64,000 nt of DNA from Macrotis lagotis. Its lineage: Eukaryota; Chordata; Mammalia; Peramelemorphia; Peramelidae. A model generated the notes under the pieces. That model saw only the letters and a list, made by a program, of their open reading frames with translations, was not told where the DNA came from and did no database searches. The stretch spans positions 282,473,067-282,537,066 of the forward strand of contig NC_133660.1 of assembly GCF_037893015.1 (NCBI RefSeq), given 5' to 3'. This document shows, in pieces, positions 10,265 through 20,164 of this stretch. The translations under genes were made by a program, and so were the position numbers. Position 1 is the stretch's first letter, and each line of letters starts with the position of its first letter.

Positions 10265-11337
10265 CTTTCCAGGACCTTCACAAATACTAAGACTGAACCT
10301 TCAGGTGTTTCCCATTCATTCTAAACATTATCTAGGCTGGAAAAAGCTCTCCCTGGTTGGATCAAACCGTGCCCTGGGCAATTCCCATCACAGCAAGGCA
10401 CTCACCATGGAATGGCCCAGGTGCTCGCTCACGTTGTCCGACAGATAGAGGAGCTTTCCCTCGGCTGTAAACATGAGCAGGAACCCGGGCAGCGCCGCCA
10501 CGATGTCTTCCAGCTCCTGCGCCGAAAGCAGCCCAGTTGGACCAGTCAGAGGGGCGCCTGATGGGAGAGAGGAAAAGGGTGAGTCAGGAGGGTTCCTCCA
10601 GAAGACTGAGGACGAGAAGAGAGAATGCTAAAAAGAGGGAGAAGCGAGGAGCCGATCTTCAGGAATCCCTAAGGATTCCAGTGGTTTAGCCCCGGGAGGA
10701 GCGCCCACCTGTTGACCCCGATCCCCAACCTTTTGGCCGAGGGACCTGTGGATTGGAGCCTGCCCTGCCCTCGCCAGGGAGGGCACGCTTAAGTCACAGT
10801 AGGTTAAGGACCGCGGACAGCTCCCGCAGCCAAGGCTCCTTGGGTTCAGCGCCGCAGACCCCCCAAGGACCAAAGCGCTCTGGGCAGCGTCAGAACCTCG
10901 GACAGAGCCCGCTCTGCCAGCGCTTCCCTCCGCTCCGCAGCAAAGGGGTCTCGGGAGGAGTTGCGCCCCTGGGGCCCCCGCGGAGCTTCTCTGTCCAGCG
11001 TGCTGAAACTGAGGTCCCCGGGAGCAAGCGAGGGCAGTCTGGTCCTCTTGGGGTCCCTGCCCTGCCCTGCTCCTCCCTGGAGGGGCTCCTTCCCTCCCAG
11101 CCTGGGGGGTGGGCCCTGGAGGTCTAGCCCCTCGGGGTGTCCGGCAGCCCGGTCCCGCTCACCTCCGGCGAAGAAGACCCCTTTGCGAGTGTAGATGCAG
11201 GCGAGCGACATGATGTGCAGGTAGGACAGCCGCACCTTGTCGGCTTCGGCCAGCGGCAGCAGCTCCTTGAGGCTCCGGATCTCCGCGTTGATCTGGTCCC
11301 GCCGCGCCTTGGAAGCGCCTTTGGTGGAGCGGTACAT
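6186..11337 (-). CDS. NPAS4: Neuronal PAS domain protein 4, activity-dependent bHLH-PAS transcription factor (eight exons)
   Basis: The exons in transcript order are 11163-11337, 10406-10557, 9588-9690, 9193-9460, 8854-8963, 8164-8299, 6641-8055 and 6186-6214. All have GT-AG introns and they join in frame to 795 residues; human has 802. NPAS4 is an immediate-early nuclear factor induced by calcium influx in neurons. It dimerises with ARNT-type partners and controls inhibitory synapse genes. The bHLH is at about residues 1-53 ([20 protein letters not shown]), PAS-A about 70-144, PAS-B about 205-275, and a PAC-like segment follows. A long transactivation region carries QLTP repeats at about 450-555, and [19 protein letters not shown] is conserved. 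The C-terminus from exon 8 reads DGSGGEPTF, as in human. All domains are intact. Confidence 0.97.
6435..6575 (+). mobile_element. MIR fragment in NPAS4 intron 7
   Basis: 'ccaggagtcaggagaca' followed by 'cctcagtttcctcctctgc' is the usual MIR core and 3' order. Diverged. Confidence 0.5.
6641..8055 (-). CDS. NPAS4: NPAS4 coding exon 7 (transactivation region)
   Basis: A 1,415-base exon encoding about 470 residues of the proline/serine/threonine-rich activation region. The donor is GATG|GTGAGC at 6640-6639. The open frame continues into intron 7 for another 17 codons, but splicing to exon 8 restores the conserved mammalian C-terminus. The open plus-strand frame at 7413-7961 is only a shadow of this exon. 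Confidence 0.95.
8164..8299 (-). CDS. NPAS4: NPAS4 coding exon 6 (PAS-B/PAC)
   Basis: Encodes [16 protein letters not shown] through [11 protein letters not shown], the end of the PAS/PAC region, in phase 2 before GTGAGT. Confidence 0.95.
8505..8705 (-). mobile_element. MIR-class SINE fragment in NPAS4 intron 5
   Basis: 'ttttgcagatgaggaaactg', 'gaggcccagagagg' and 'caaggtcacataggtaac' are MIR-class hallmarks in reverse orientation. Confidence 0.65.
8854..8963 (-). CDS. NPAS4: NPAS4 coding exon 5 (PAS-B)
   Basis: Encodes [20 protein letters not shown] through AQHYRL. It follows cccttctag and ends in phase 1 before GTGAGT. Confidence 0.95.
9193..9460 (-). CDS. NPAS4: NPAS4 coding exon 4
   Basis: Encodes [20 protein letters not shown] through LALLDVSE in phase 2 before GTGAGT. 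It links PAS-A to PAS-B. Confidence 0.95.
9588..9690 (-). CDS. NPAS4: NPAS4 coding exon 3
   Basis: Encodes [19 protein letters not shown] through MPDT, the end of PAS-A, in phase 1 before GTGAGA. The acceptor is cctccacag. Confidence 0.95.
9905..10035 (-). mobile_element. MIR fragment in NPAS4 intron 2
   Basis: 'gaaactgtgacccagggagg' and 'cttaaagtcacagagcatta' match the reverse MIR pattern. Confidence 0.5.
10119..10264. repeat. Uninterrupted 146-nt homopurine tract in NPAS4 intron 2
   Basis: Every base from 10119 to 10264 is A or G on the plus strand, ending in (GA)n. In the NPAS4 transcript it is a pyrimidine tract beginning about 140 nt after the exon 2 donor. Confidence 0.95.
10406..10557 (-). 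CDS. NPAS4: NPAS4 coding exon 2 (start of PAS-A)
   Basis: Follows acceptor ctcccatcag. It encodes [19 protein letters not shown] through HLGHSM and ends in phase 0 before GTGAGT. Confidence 0.95.
11163..11337 (-). CDS. NPAS4: NPAS4 coding exon 1 (bHLH)
   Basis: The start codon is the ATG at 11337, matching human MYRSTKG. The exon encodes the complete basic helix-loop-helix through FFAGG and ends in phase 1 before GTGAGC. Confidence 0.96.
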
Positions 11338-11510
11338 GGCTGCTGGCGGCGGAGCTCGCGCCCGGGCGCCTCGGACCCCTGGGTACCCGCCCCGACGCGC
11401 CTTCTCCGGCTTCTTCCTCCTCTCTCTCCCCCGTCTCTCTCGGTCTCTCTCTCTCTCTCCCTCTCTCGGGCTCCGATTGGCAGCTCTGCCCCCCTCGCCC
11501 GGCTCGCTTC

Positions 11511-11520
11511 GCTTTATATA
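11511..11520 (-). promoter_or_regulatory. NPAS4: NPAS4 TATA box
   Basis: TATATAAAGC on the minus strand, about 180 bp upstream of the start codon. Transcription is expected to start near 11490. A TATA-containing promoter fits an immediate-early gene. Confidence 0.75.
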
Positions 11521-11653
11521 GCCCCAGCCGGGCGTGGGGGGCTCGATTCAGGGACGGGGAGGGGGGCGGGGGGAGCGGGGGGCCGGGCCAAGCGGGCTGC
11601 ATGGGGAGCTGCCGGCTGGGGGGGCCCCCGCTCCTCCTCCCTCCCCAGCCTCC

Positions 11654-11673
11654 GACGTCATCCGCATGACGTA
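11654..11673. promoter_or_regulatory. NPAS4: Pair of CRE-like sites upstream of the NPAS4 TATA box
   Basis: GACGTCA at 11654-11660 and TGACGTA at 11667-11673 each match 7 of 8 bases of the CRE, with starts 13 bp apart. They lie about 135-155 bp upstream of the TATA box. NPAS4 is known to be induced through calcium/CREB-type signalling; binding here is inferred. Confidence 0.6.
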
Positions 11674-12224
11674 GAACGAGAGAGGGAGGGGGGACTGCGG
11701 GGGGGGTGCAGGGGGAGAAGAGAAGCAAAGGAGGGGGCCGGGCTTGGAGGAGAAGAAGCCAAGGCGCAGCGTCGCCGTGCAGAAGGAAAACGGGGGGTTC
11801 TAGAAGGCAGGGACCTGGGGGAAGCTGGAGGGAGACTCTTCAGTCCATTGGGAGAACCCCTCGGCCCCCCGGCCTCCCCCCCCCATCTCAGCAGCTGATT
11901 CCGATCCCAGGTCTCCAGGCAGAGCTCCACTGCCCTCTGCCTTGTGGGCCAGGGTCCTGCTTCCTGCGCAGCGTCTCCATGGCCCCCGACTGGCCCCAAA
12001 TAGTCTTCTGGGAAAGGGGGGGTCTTGGCGGCCCAGGGGAGGAATTCCCGCGGACTCTCGGATGTCCCCCGGAGGCCGCTTTTCGAAGCCCCTGTCCCTC
12101 CTCCCCGCCCCATGGGGTCCCTGGACAGATGGCTGGTCTGATGGGGGTTGTTTCTCTTTGCACCCCCTTTCTTTCTCTGGTCCCCCCGAAGGCTGAGGGG
12201 CGAACGAGACGGGGAGGTGGGAAC

Positions 12225-12231
12225 TGAGTCA
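12225..12231. promoter_or_regulatory. AP-1 site
   Basis: Perfect TGAGTCA about 0.7 kb upstream of the predicted NPAS4 start, within the CpG-rich block. Confidence 0.45.
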
Positions 12232-12429
12232 CGAGAGGAAAAAACCGTCGCGATTCAGACCTGGGACCCAGGAACCTCTGCTCCCGGGCCGGGCCGGGCC
12301 CTCCTCCCCCACCGGAGGGACCCCCTCCCCCGGCTTCAGGCTGGGCGTTTTGGCGCCCTTCTCCTCCCTTCGGCCCCCCTCGCCGGGCCGGGGGCGGGGG
12401 GCGGGGGCGGGGCCGGGGGAATCCCAACT

Positions 12430-12439
12430 CCATATTAGG
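12430..12439. promoter_or_regulatory. NPAS4: c-fos-type CArG box (SRE)
   Basis: CCATATTAGG is a perfect CC(A/T)6GG box, and its core is the same as the classic FOS serum response element. It lies about 0.9 kb upstream of the predicted NPAS4 start. Confidence 0.6.
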
Positions 12440-12599
12440 GCAGGAAACCTCCTGGCGCGGCCGGCGGGGCGGAGCGTCGGGGCTTCACTCGCTGTTAAAG
12501 GCTCCCCCGCCCCTTCCCTAGCGGCTGGGCCTCTGGGGGCGAGGCGCACAGGAAAGAGTCCCACTTCTCCCCGCCAGCTCCCCTGCTTTCAGCCTGTCC

Positions 12600-14340
12600 C
12601 ACTCCTCTCTTTGTCTGTCCGCTCTCTGCCATGGCGCCCCCCACTCTCAACCTTTCCCATCTCACTCATTCCATCGCCAGTTCTCTTCTAATCTCTTCCC
12701 CTTGGCTTCTTTGGGTCTCTGTAGCTCTGTCTCTGCTTTTGTCTTCCTTTTCGTTCCAAGACCCCCCCCCTTTTAATAATGTTTCTTTCTCATGAGAGAT
12801 ACCAATGTCTCTCGGTCTTTTCTCACTGTTTTTCTGTATTACTTGGTATCTCCTGTCACATTCTGGGTCTTTCTTTCCTGCCTTTTTCTCTATCTCGCTC
12901 TCTTGTTCCTTTCTATTTGACTGGGTCTCTCCTGACTCTCTATCTCTGCTTTGCATCTCTATATCTCTGTCCTTCACCGTAAGACTCTCACCCAGGTGGA
13001 AGTGAATAAGGAAGACCACATTATCTCCCACTCGAGGTGACATTGGTCTCCTCCCCAGAGGCCTGGGAAGGTGAAGATGTAGGCCCTCTTAGATTTGGAA
13101 AGGGAGAGGAGGCCAGGATGCTGAGTACTGGAACCCCTTCCTGGGAAGTTGGGAAAGAGGCAGTATCCTGGAAGTCTGGAGCTGGGTACCTTTCTGGTCC
13201 CTTGGGAGTGGTGGTAGAATATAAATTCTGATGTTTGGTGGAAAGCAAGCAGAATAGGTTGTGAACTGGACATCTGATTCCGAAAATAGGAATGGGGGGC
13301 AGCTGGAGTGGGGCAAGATCATTGCTCAGTACTGCCCTGTAGGAAGAGCATAGCCTGGGGGGAGGGGGTTGTTCAAAGAAACAGGGGCCATCTATGGATA
13401 AACCTAGGGAATCCTGGTTTCAAAAGCAAATTTCTGATCCCTTCCTTCATTTTAGCTGAGGTCCTCCTAAGCATACCCTTCCCTCCTCCCTTTCCCAAAG
13501 CTGCTGTCAGGATGTGGAGGGTCACAGGGGGTAGGTAGGTGTGATACCTCTCTCTCCTTGTCTCTATCTCTCTGTCTCTGTGTTTGGATGGAAGAGGGGA
13601 AGCTCATTGTAAATTTTGTTGCCTATATAACCCATCTCCTTGTGATCTGGAACTATTTCTGCTCCCTCTTTAGCCCTATCTACATGACCTCTGTCTCAGT
13701 CTCTTCTCCCAACGGATCTCACTCTCCCCCCTTTCCTCCCTCTCAGATGGGCAAGGAAACATGTCGGGAGAAGTGGGGGACAGTTTAGGCTTGTTTCATG
13801 CTGGGAGGAAATGTTCCTCTTTCCCCAGAGTCCCCCAATCAGTTATACTTGTCAAGATCACTGAGGGAGGCTTGCTGTCGCTGTCCATGGTCCTGAAGAC
13901 TTCTCAGGTCTGTCTGAAGAAGCAGAACTAAGGAGAGAGCCAGTCCCAGGAGCTGTGAACATAAGTCAGGGTCCCTGTGACTGCATCTATTTCTGTATCT
14001 GTCTATTTGTATCTATTTGTCTGTATTTATGTACTTGGCGTTTGCCTGTCTGTGCAGCTCCCCCTCCTGGCTGCCCCCATTCAAGTCTCTTGCCTCTGCC
14101 TCCTTCCCCCATATCACCTTGTAAACACTAGGAAATCCACCACCTTCAGGGAATCTCCCTCTGCAGCCTGTCAAACCTCTACTGGGGACTGAGGGGCAGG
14201 ATATTTGGATTCTGGGAGGGAAGTTAGGATGGATGAGAGAAGAACCGAGGTCCAGGGGAGCAGTTGTTGTGATTCTGGAAGGAGAGTGGGACTGAGAAAG
14301 TAAGATGTCTTGAGGTCTGGGAGAGCAATAGGTCCTGAAA
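12600..14340. other. Upstream intergenic stretch without recognised gene
   Basis: Pyrimidine-rich degenerate sequence at about 12,690-12,975. The rest is unique-looking. No coding sequence supported. Confidence 0.5.
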
Positions 14341-14343
14341 GAG

Positions 14344-14345
<2 letters not shown>

Positions 14346-14377
<32 letters not shown>

Positions 14378-14432
14378 TGTGTGTGTGTGTCTGTGTGTGT
14401 GTGTGTGTCTGTGTGTCTGTCTGTCTGTGTAT
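14346..14432. repeat. (GT)n / (GTCT)n microsatellite
   Basis: GT repeats with interspersed GTCT units. The reading frames across it are low-complexity only. Confidence 0.9.
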
Positions 14433-14554
14433 TGGGGGGGGGACTGATAGAATCAACCTAGTCCACTTTAGTTCAAAGCAAAAAGATCTAGTTACCTCCA
14501 GCTCCCTTCTTCCCAGGGCGGCCCCCAGCCCCCTGGCCTCCCACCTTCATGTAG

Positions 14555-14745
14555 TTATTTTTAACTTCTCAGAACCAAAAATAACCTGGAAGCAGCTTCA
14601 GGCCGTGGGAGAGGAGCTATTTATATCACCAGTGACGGTTCAGAAATAGCAGGCAGGAGGAGGGGGGCGGCTGGCACTGCTAGAGAGCTCCTGGCCCGGG
14701 CTAAAAATACTGTCGCAGTGAGTCATCCTGGCCCCAGCTGAGTCA
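14555..14745. promoter_or_regulatory. Candidate NPAS4 activity-dependent enhancer (MEF2/AP-1 cluster)
   Basis: Contains a perfect MEF2 site TTATTTTTAA at 14555-14564. Two further MEF2-like sites, CTATTTATAT at 14617-14626 and CTAAAAATAC at 14701-14710, match 9 of 10 positions. There are two perfect AP-1 sites (TGAGTCA at 14719-14725 and 14739-14745) and a half-CRE TGACG at 14633-14637. It lies about 3.1-3.3 kb upstream of the predicted NPAS4 start. MEF2 and AP-1 are the typical pair at neuronal activity-regulated enhancers. Function is inferred. Confidence 0.55.
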
Positions 14746-15008
14746 CCCCCGTTCCTGGGCTGGAAGGGAGAGCTCTAGATGGACTGAGGAATGAAGGCCT
14801 TTGGTCCATGCAAGCTAAGGGATGAAGGACCCCAGTTTTCCTGAAAAAAAGAAGAGGAGTTGGGAGATCAACAAAGCAAGGGATGAGACAAGGGGGCAGG
14901 GGACAAGTAAAATGAAATATGAGAAGGAAAAAGGTCTTGAGGGCTTGAGATGAATACACAGATAACATGCACAAACAAAATAGATGAAGCCCTTTAATGC
15001 TGGGAGGG

Positions 15009-15011
<3 letters not shown>

Positions 15012-15076
<65 letters not shown>

Positions 15077-15091
15077 TATATATATACATAG
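15012..15091. repeat. (AT)n microsatellite with CA interruption
   Basis: Long AT run, then ACACACAC, then AT again. Confidence 0.95.
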
Positions 15092-15119
15092 AAATGTATA
15101 TTTGCAATGGTTCTACAGG

Positions 15120-15520
15120 CACTGGACTATGGGAACATATATGTGAATGCGTGATTAACTCTGTATGTAGCTGTCTTTGTGTGTGTGTTTACATGTGGAT
15201 CTGTGTTTGTGGGCAGACATGGATGTGAATCTATGTATATTTATCTGTGTGTGAATGTTTGTCTGTGTCTATAGTTGTAGAGGTCTGTGAATATTTACAT
15301 GCATGTGTGTGTATATATGGAACTCTGCCCACATCTGTCTGTCTGTGTGTCTGTCTGTGTTTTTGTGTCTATGTCTATCTGGGTCTGGAAATGCATCTGC
15401 ATCTGTCTCTGCGTGTCTGTATCTATCTGTGCAGGGGCCTGTCTCTGTGTATCTCTCGGTGTTTTTGTCTATGCATTTGTGTTTTGGGGTCTGTTTGTCT
15501 GTGTCTCAGTATGACTATAT
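15120..15520. repeat. Degenerate TG/TCTG-rich simple-repeat region
   Basis: Rich in variant tgtgtctg and tgtctgtc units for about 400 bp. The apparent cysteine/valine/serine-rich open frames over it are artefacts of composition. Confidence 0.75.
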
Positions 15521-15973
15521 AAATCTAGATGTGCCCTTGCAGTTCCAAGTCCAATTCATTTCACTCTCTCTAGCTCAATCTCCTATGTTCTGTGATCAGC
15601 CCTTGCACCCCAGGTCTCTCCTTCAACTCCTTTCCCAACCCCATTCACCCCCCATTTCATTTCCACAGTTGGTCCCCAAATCTCTAGGAAGCACCCCTCC
15701 CCAATGCATGCACTCCTTTAGGAGGAGGGGGAGCCTCCCATGCTAAGGAAAGGGGTTTCCCTCCCTTCTGGAGTCATCCTAAATCTTCCCTGGTCTGGGG
15801 GAGTGAGTGGTTTTCCACCACTCCATATTTGGGGTGCTGCAGGGAGAGGAGGGGTTTCTTTAGATCTAAAAAAATCTGTGGAGTGTGCACACACATACAC
15901 ACACACATACACAAAACCAAGAGAGAGAAAAAAAATATCAAGGTCCCTTCTTTACGGAGCCGAGCTCGCATCT

Positions 15974-15987
15974 GTTGCCATGGCAAC
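15974..15987. promoter_or_regulatory. Perfect palindromic RFX X-box
   Basis: GTTGCCATGGCAAC is a 14-bp perfect palindrome matching the RFX-family X-box. A reverse CCAAT motif (attggct) lies about 60 bp further right and a 9/10 MEF2-like site (CTTTTTATAG) at 16086-16095. Confidence 0.5.
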
Positions 15988-17094
15988 CCGCCCACTCCTT
16001 CCCCGAAAATTCACCAAGAAGAGGTGATGGCATCAGGGAGGGATTGGCTGATTTCTTCCTTTATGATTTTTTTCCCGAAAAAGGGCTTTTTATAGCAAGA
16101 ACAGGCCATGCAGTGCCTGGCTCCTGCCTTGAATGGTTTTAGAGGGTTCCTGGGGGAACACCCCCCACCTTCTCCCTGGTCACCTTATCAGGAAGAAGAG
16201 AAAATCAGGGGTTAATCTCTTTCAGGGGCTTTGGTTAAGCAATTCTCTGGAGAGAAATGGAGGTTTGGTGGTAATCTTTTTTCTCTAGAGAGCTATGATC
16301 TCTCTATGGAAGCCTTAGGGCTTTCTAGAGCCTTGAAGAGTCAAACATCTCTAGGGAAGTATTAGAATACATCAAGTGTCACCCTGAACAGATGTGCTCA
16401 TTCTAGAAGGAGGTCTAACCTCCAGATATCCTTTGGCATTCCAGAGAAATTGGGCAGAAATTCAAGAATCTCAGCTCAGTCTGAGTTTTAAGATAGACTT
16501 GTCAGGTCAGATGACAGACCAGAAAGGTCTAGAAAGAGCTTCCATACCTTGAGTTCACTGCAAATGATGCTGAGGAGGAAGGAGAAGGCCTATTGATCTC
16601 TAGCCTGCTATCTGGGTGGTTCAGCTCCAGACCCAAGGAAGCTCTGAATGTGGGTGATACTTTTAGAGAGGACCCAAGCTAACCCCAATACCCAGAAAGC
16701 TCTAGGCCAAGGCTGGCAACAAGCCACTGAATCCACATCACTTTTGAGTGTGAGCTCAGCTTTTCCTGCCAAATGCTTTGATGGCTCTAAATCCCTGGTT
16801 TGCTCCTGGCCTTGGCTCACTACAGAAATGGGATCACCCTGGACTGGAACCCAGAGAATCAAATTGTAGCTCTGGCCACAAAGAGACAACTGGACAGATC
16901 CATCACTCCAGAGTTTGCGAGGCTAGAGACAGCCCCTGAGGCTGGTTAGCTTTCATTGACCCCAGGATTAACTCTCTCTCTTATTGAATATTGAAACCGG
17001 GGTGACGGGGGTCAGTTGTCTTTTATCAAGATTTTAAATTAATGGAGACCTGGAATTTGCTTTTAACCTCCTATGGGACCTTTGAAAGTCATTG

Positions 17095-17475
17095 TTGTTC
17101 TCAGGGTCTTATATTTCCTGCTCTAAAATAAGGAGATTGGAATATGTAATCTCCAAGGTCCCTTTCAGCTTTAACAATCTAGGTTATTTATTCTAAGATG
17201 TCTTATACTCTGTGTTCTAAGGTTCCTTCCAGCTCCAACAGTCTACATGCCTCCTAGATGTAGCATTCTATATTTGGTGTTCCTACCATGACATCCTTTG
17301 ATCTCTGTTCAAAAACATCCTTGAGCTCTGAAAGTCTGTACAATGTGTTCTCAGGTTCCTTCCAGCTCTGACATTTTATGTTTTAAGGTTCCTCCCAGCT
17401 CTAACAATTTCTATCATGTCTTGTGAAGTCCCTTTGTTCTCTGGTATTCTGTGTTCTAAGTCTCAAGGACCTTTC
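17095..17475. repeat. Degenerate tandem array built from MIR-like 3' units
   Basis: The motif 'aggttccttccagctc' and variants recurs at least four times, each followed by a variant of 'tctgtgttcta'. This is the known 3' flank of MIR-type elements, here multiplied into irregular tandem units. Confidence 0.55.
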
Positions 17476-17845
17476 CCATGGTAAAGGTCTATAAGCTGCC
17501 CTCTACAGTTTACCAAATGGGAATTTCTTCTGTCTCTTTCTCTTTTTCACATATAGAAGGGCATTTGTCTATTGATAAATGCTTTGCTTGTGGGCAGACC
17601 ATCCCTGCCCTCAGTTTTCTCTCTGATTGAGGGTGAGGTGAGGAGAAAAGGATCTCTAGAATCCAGCATCTCTGAACGTCTTCTAAAGATGCAGCCATGA
17701 GGAGGACAAATAAACAGACTTGACCATTCATTCTCTCCTGCCCCTTTTGCAGTACCCTCTCACAAAATATGTACAGGCCAAGGCCTTCAGAGGTGCAGGG
17801 AGATGCTCAGCAGCATCTTTCTGCAGGAGTGATTCGCCACCTCCC

Positions 17846-17859
17846 GTTCCCATGGCAAC
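17846..17859. promoter_or_regulatory. Second RFX-like X-box
   Basis: GTTCCCATGGCAAC differs by one base from the perfect X-box palindrome at 15974-15987. Confidence 0.4.
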
Positions 17860-17999
17860 ATACACAGGCTCCACCAATGAACAGCCACCATCCCCTGTTC
17901 CACCCCTCTGGAGGGAGAGAGATTTGGACTTGTTGTCTTCTAGTCCATGACTTGGGGATTTGGGATTGATTTCTAGATAAAAAATGTTCCTCGAGAGGA

Positions 18000-18120
18000 T
18001 ACTATCAGTCAGATAGCATTTGCTGTGGACAGATCCCATGCTGGGTGTCCCAGGAAAACCTGGGATGCAGATTACAAGGTCTTCTACCCTCAAAGAGCTT
18101 ATGGTCTAACTGGAAAATGC
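18000..18120 (+). mobile_element. L2/MIR3-like fragment
   Basis: 'ccctcaaagagcttatggtc' with the preceding context is a common pattern in old LINE2-class or MIR3 fragments. Similar copies occur near 19.9 kb and 22.1 kb. Confidence 0.4.
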
Positions 18121-20160
18121 AGGCACATAACTACTTCCTCCGAAAACTTACAAAACTTACAGGGGTTAGAGTTGGGTGGCACCGATTGGGCTGAGGAGGT
18201 GGACTTGGTGCTGGATACTAAAGGGGGGGGTCAGTTAGTGGATTAAGGAAGAGAAAACCTTTCAGAGTTTGGAAAATGGTGTATGTGCAAAACATAATAG
18301 GACTACAAGCTGGGAATACTGTCCAACCCCCTTGTTTTGGGGTTAGGCCTGGAGAGGGAAGTGACTTGCACAAAACCACAGATTCCAAACCTCTCACTTT
18401 CCCCATTATCCACCCCCCTCCCAGACACAAGTCACACAGATAAGTGTGACTGCCCTTCCTTTCCACCCATGTACTGGGGGGGGGGGGACAGGAATGAATC
18501 CAATGGGTGTTACGTTCAAATAATGCCATGAGTTCCAGTGGGTGCAGATGTATCAGCTGTTTCTGGGACCTTGTGAAGCCTGGCGGCCAGCTGAAGGAGG
18601 CAACCCTTATAGGATAGGTGTGTTTCTAAGGGCCAGATTGTATGGTGTCAAGATGTGGGGCTCTGGGAGACCAGAAGGCGGCAATCAATGAGGTGGTTAG
18701 AGGAGGCTTCCTGGAGAGATAAGGAGCCAGAGAACAGCCCAAGTGACTAGGCATGACATGGAAATCCCTCTCCCTTTTCAATAACGGAGGCTGCAGTGAG
18801 AGGTGGAGGGAGAGGTGGAGGGAGGTGTGTGAAATATTGCATATGCTGTCAGACAATCAATAAGTGAACGGTTTTGGCCGAGTTGCTTTTGTTTCTTCTT
18901 TCTTTTGAAATCTTTAGTACAAGACATGGTTATTATTGGATAGGGGAGCCAGGAATATATTCAGAAATGAAAGCAATGGGAAAACAAAGCATCTCCATAA
19001 ATTCAGATTTTAGCAATGTGTTACAGAAGTGTCGGCGTGTTGTTGGCCTACCTGTATAGGCCTGTTTCCGATTCTGAGCACCCCACATTTTGGGAAAGAC
19101 AAAGAGAAGCTGCATTTATTTTGAAGGAATGTGAGATGACTGCTGAACACATCAGGTTTATCCAGTCTGGAAAGATGGGGATTTGGGATGTGGGGATGTG
19201 ACCATTGTCTTCATGCAAAAAAGTGATCAGATTTGTTTGGCTTGGCCACAGAGGACAGCATAAGGAGAAATGGGAAGGAGGAGGAATAGTGTTGCACAGA
19301 CAGAATGAGACTGCATCCAGGAAAACCTTCGTACTTATGTAAACTGTTCTAAAGTACAGTGGGCTAGCATAGGAGGTGGTGAAGGAAGGAGACAGAGGAG
19401 AGGGTAGGGGAGAGAAAGAAGGCCTCAGGTTAGGTAGCCACTTATCAGACATGTTCTGGAGGAGGATTCTGGGCAGCCACGTACACAGGGTACTGAAATT
19501 TGTGTCACTTGGGATCCATCAGGGAGTACATCTGGATTCCTGATCTCATTCACTTCCTTCTTTGGCTTTGAGAATGACTTGGAGTAGATTTTGAATGTGG
19601 GGTGAGTAGATAGCCCTGGATGCTGGGCTTCTCGCTTTAACCAAACCTGAGTCAGCTGGAGAAATGAGCTAGAGGAGGGAATCTGCACTTTTCCAGAGGG
19701 AAACCTCTTTCTCTGCAAATATAAACTGAGAAATAGCTACCAGGGCACAAGGATGGCAGGAAATGAGATGAGAACTCATGGAAGATTAAGCAAGCCATGG
19801 AGAAGGCCAAAGGCCTTAAACATTGGTCAGTCCGTGGGAAAACGAGAAGAACTAAAGTCGGACTATCTACTCATTCGTTCATTCATTTATTCAACAACCT
19901 GGACATTGAGAACACACAAAAAAAGCCAGAAACAATCCCTGCCCTCAAGGAGCTTACATTCTATTGAGCTAAATGAATAGAAAATGCCCACAGAACAAAT
20001 ATCACACAGTACTAGAAGGAAAGAATGGATCAGTCAGCCCTTGGTCTGAGCCTTGGAGGGAGTTAGAAATTCTAACATGGGGTGAGGGGGCCATAAAGAA
20101 GAAAATGAATTCCAGTCATAGGGAAAAGCTTGTCCAAAAATCTGGAGATGAGAGATGGTG
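18121..20160. other. Intergenic stretch with old repeat fragments
   Basis: No gene seen. L2-like segments at about 18,640-18,850, 19,150-19,290 and 19,870-19,980. Other sequence unclassified. Confidence 0.45.
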
Positions 20161-20164
20161 GTAT

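Larger units (their letters stand above)
11340..12560. promoter_or_regulatory. NPAS4: CpG-rich NPAS4 upstream region
   Basis: GC- and CpG-rich sequence extends from exon 1 to about 12.56 kb. It contains the TATA box, CRE-like sites, an AP-1 site and a CArG box annotated separately. Confidence 0.7.

Noticed and set aside
10044-10448. Charged glutamate/arginine/lysine frame in NPAS4 intron 2
   Set aside because: Translation of a GA-rich purine tract.
11471-11480. Reverse CCAAT box (ccgattgg) near the NPAS4 start
   Set aside because: It lies downstream of the TATA box, within or after the predicted start site, so it is not a standard upstream CCAAT element.
15247-15746. Cysteine/valine/serine-rich frames
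   Set aside because: Translation of TG/TCTG simple-repeat DNA.
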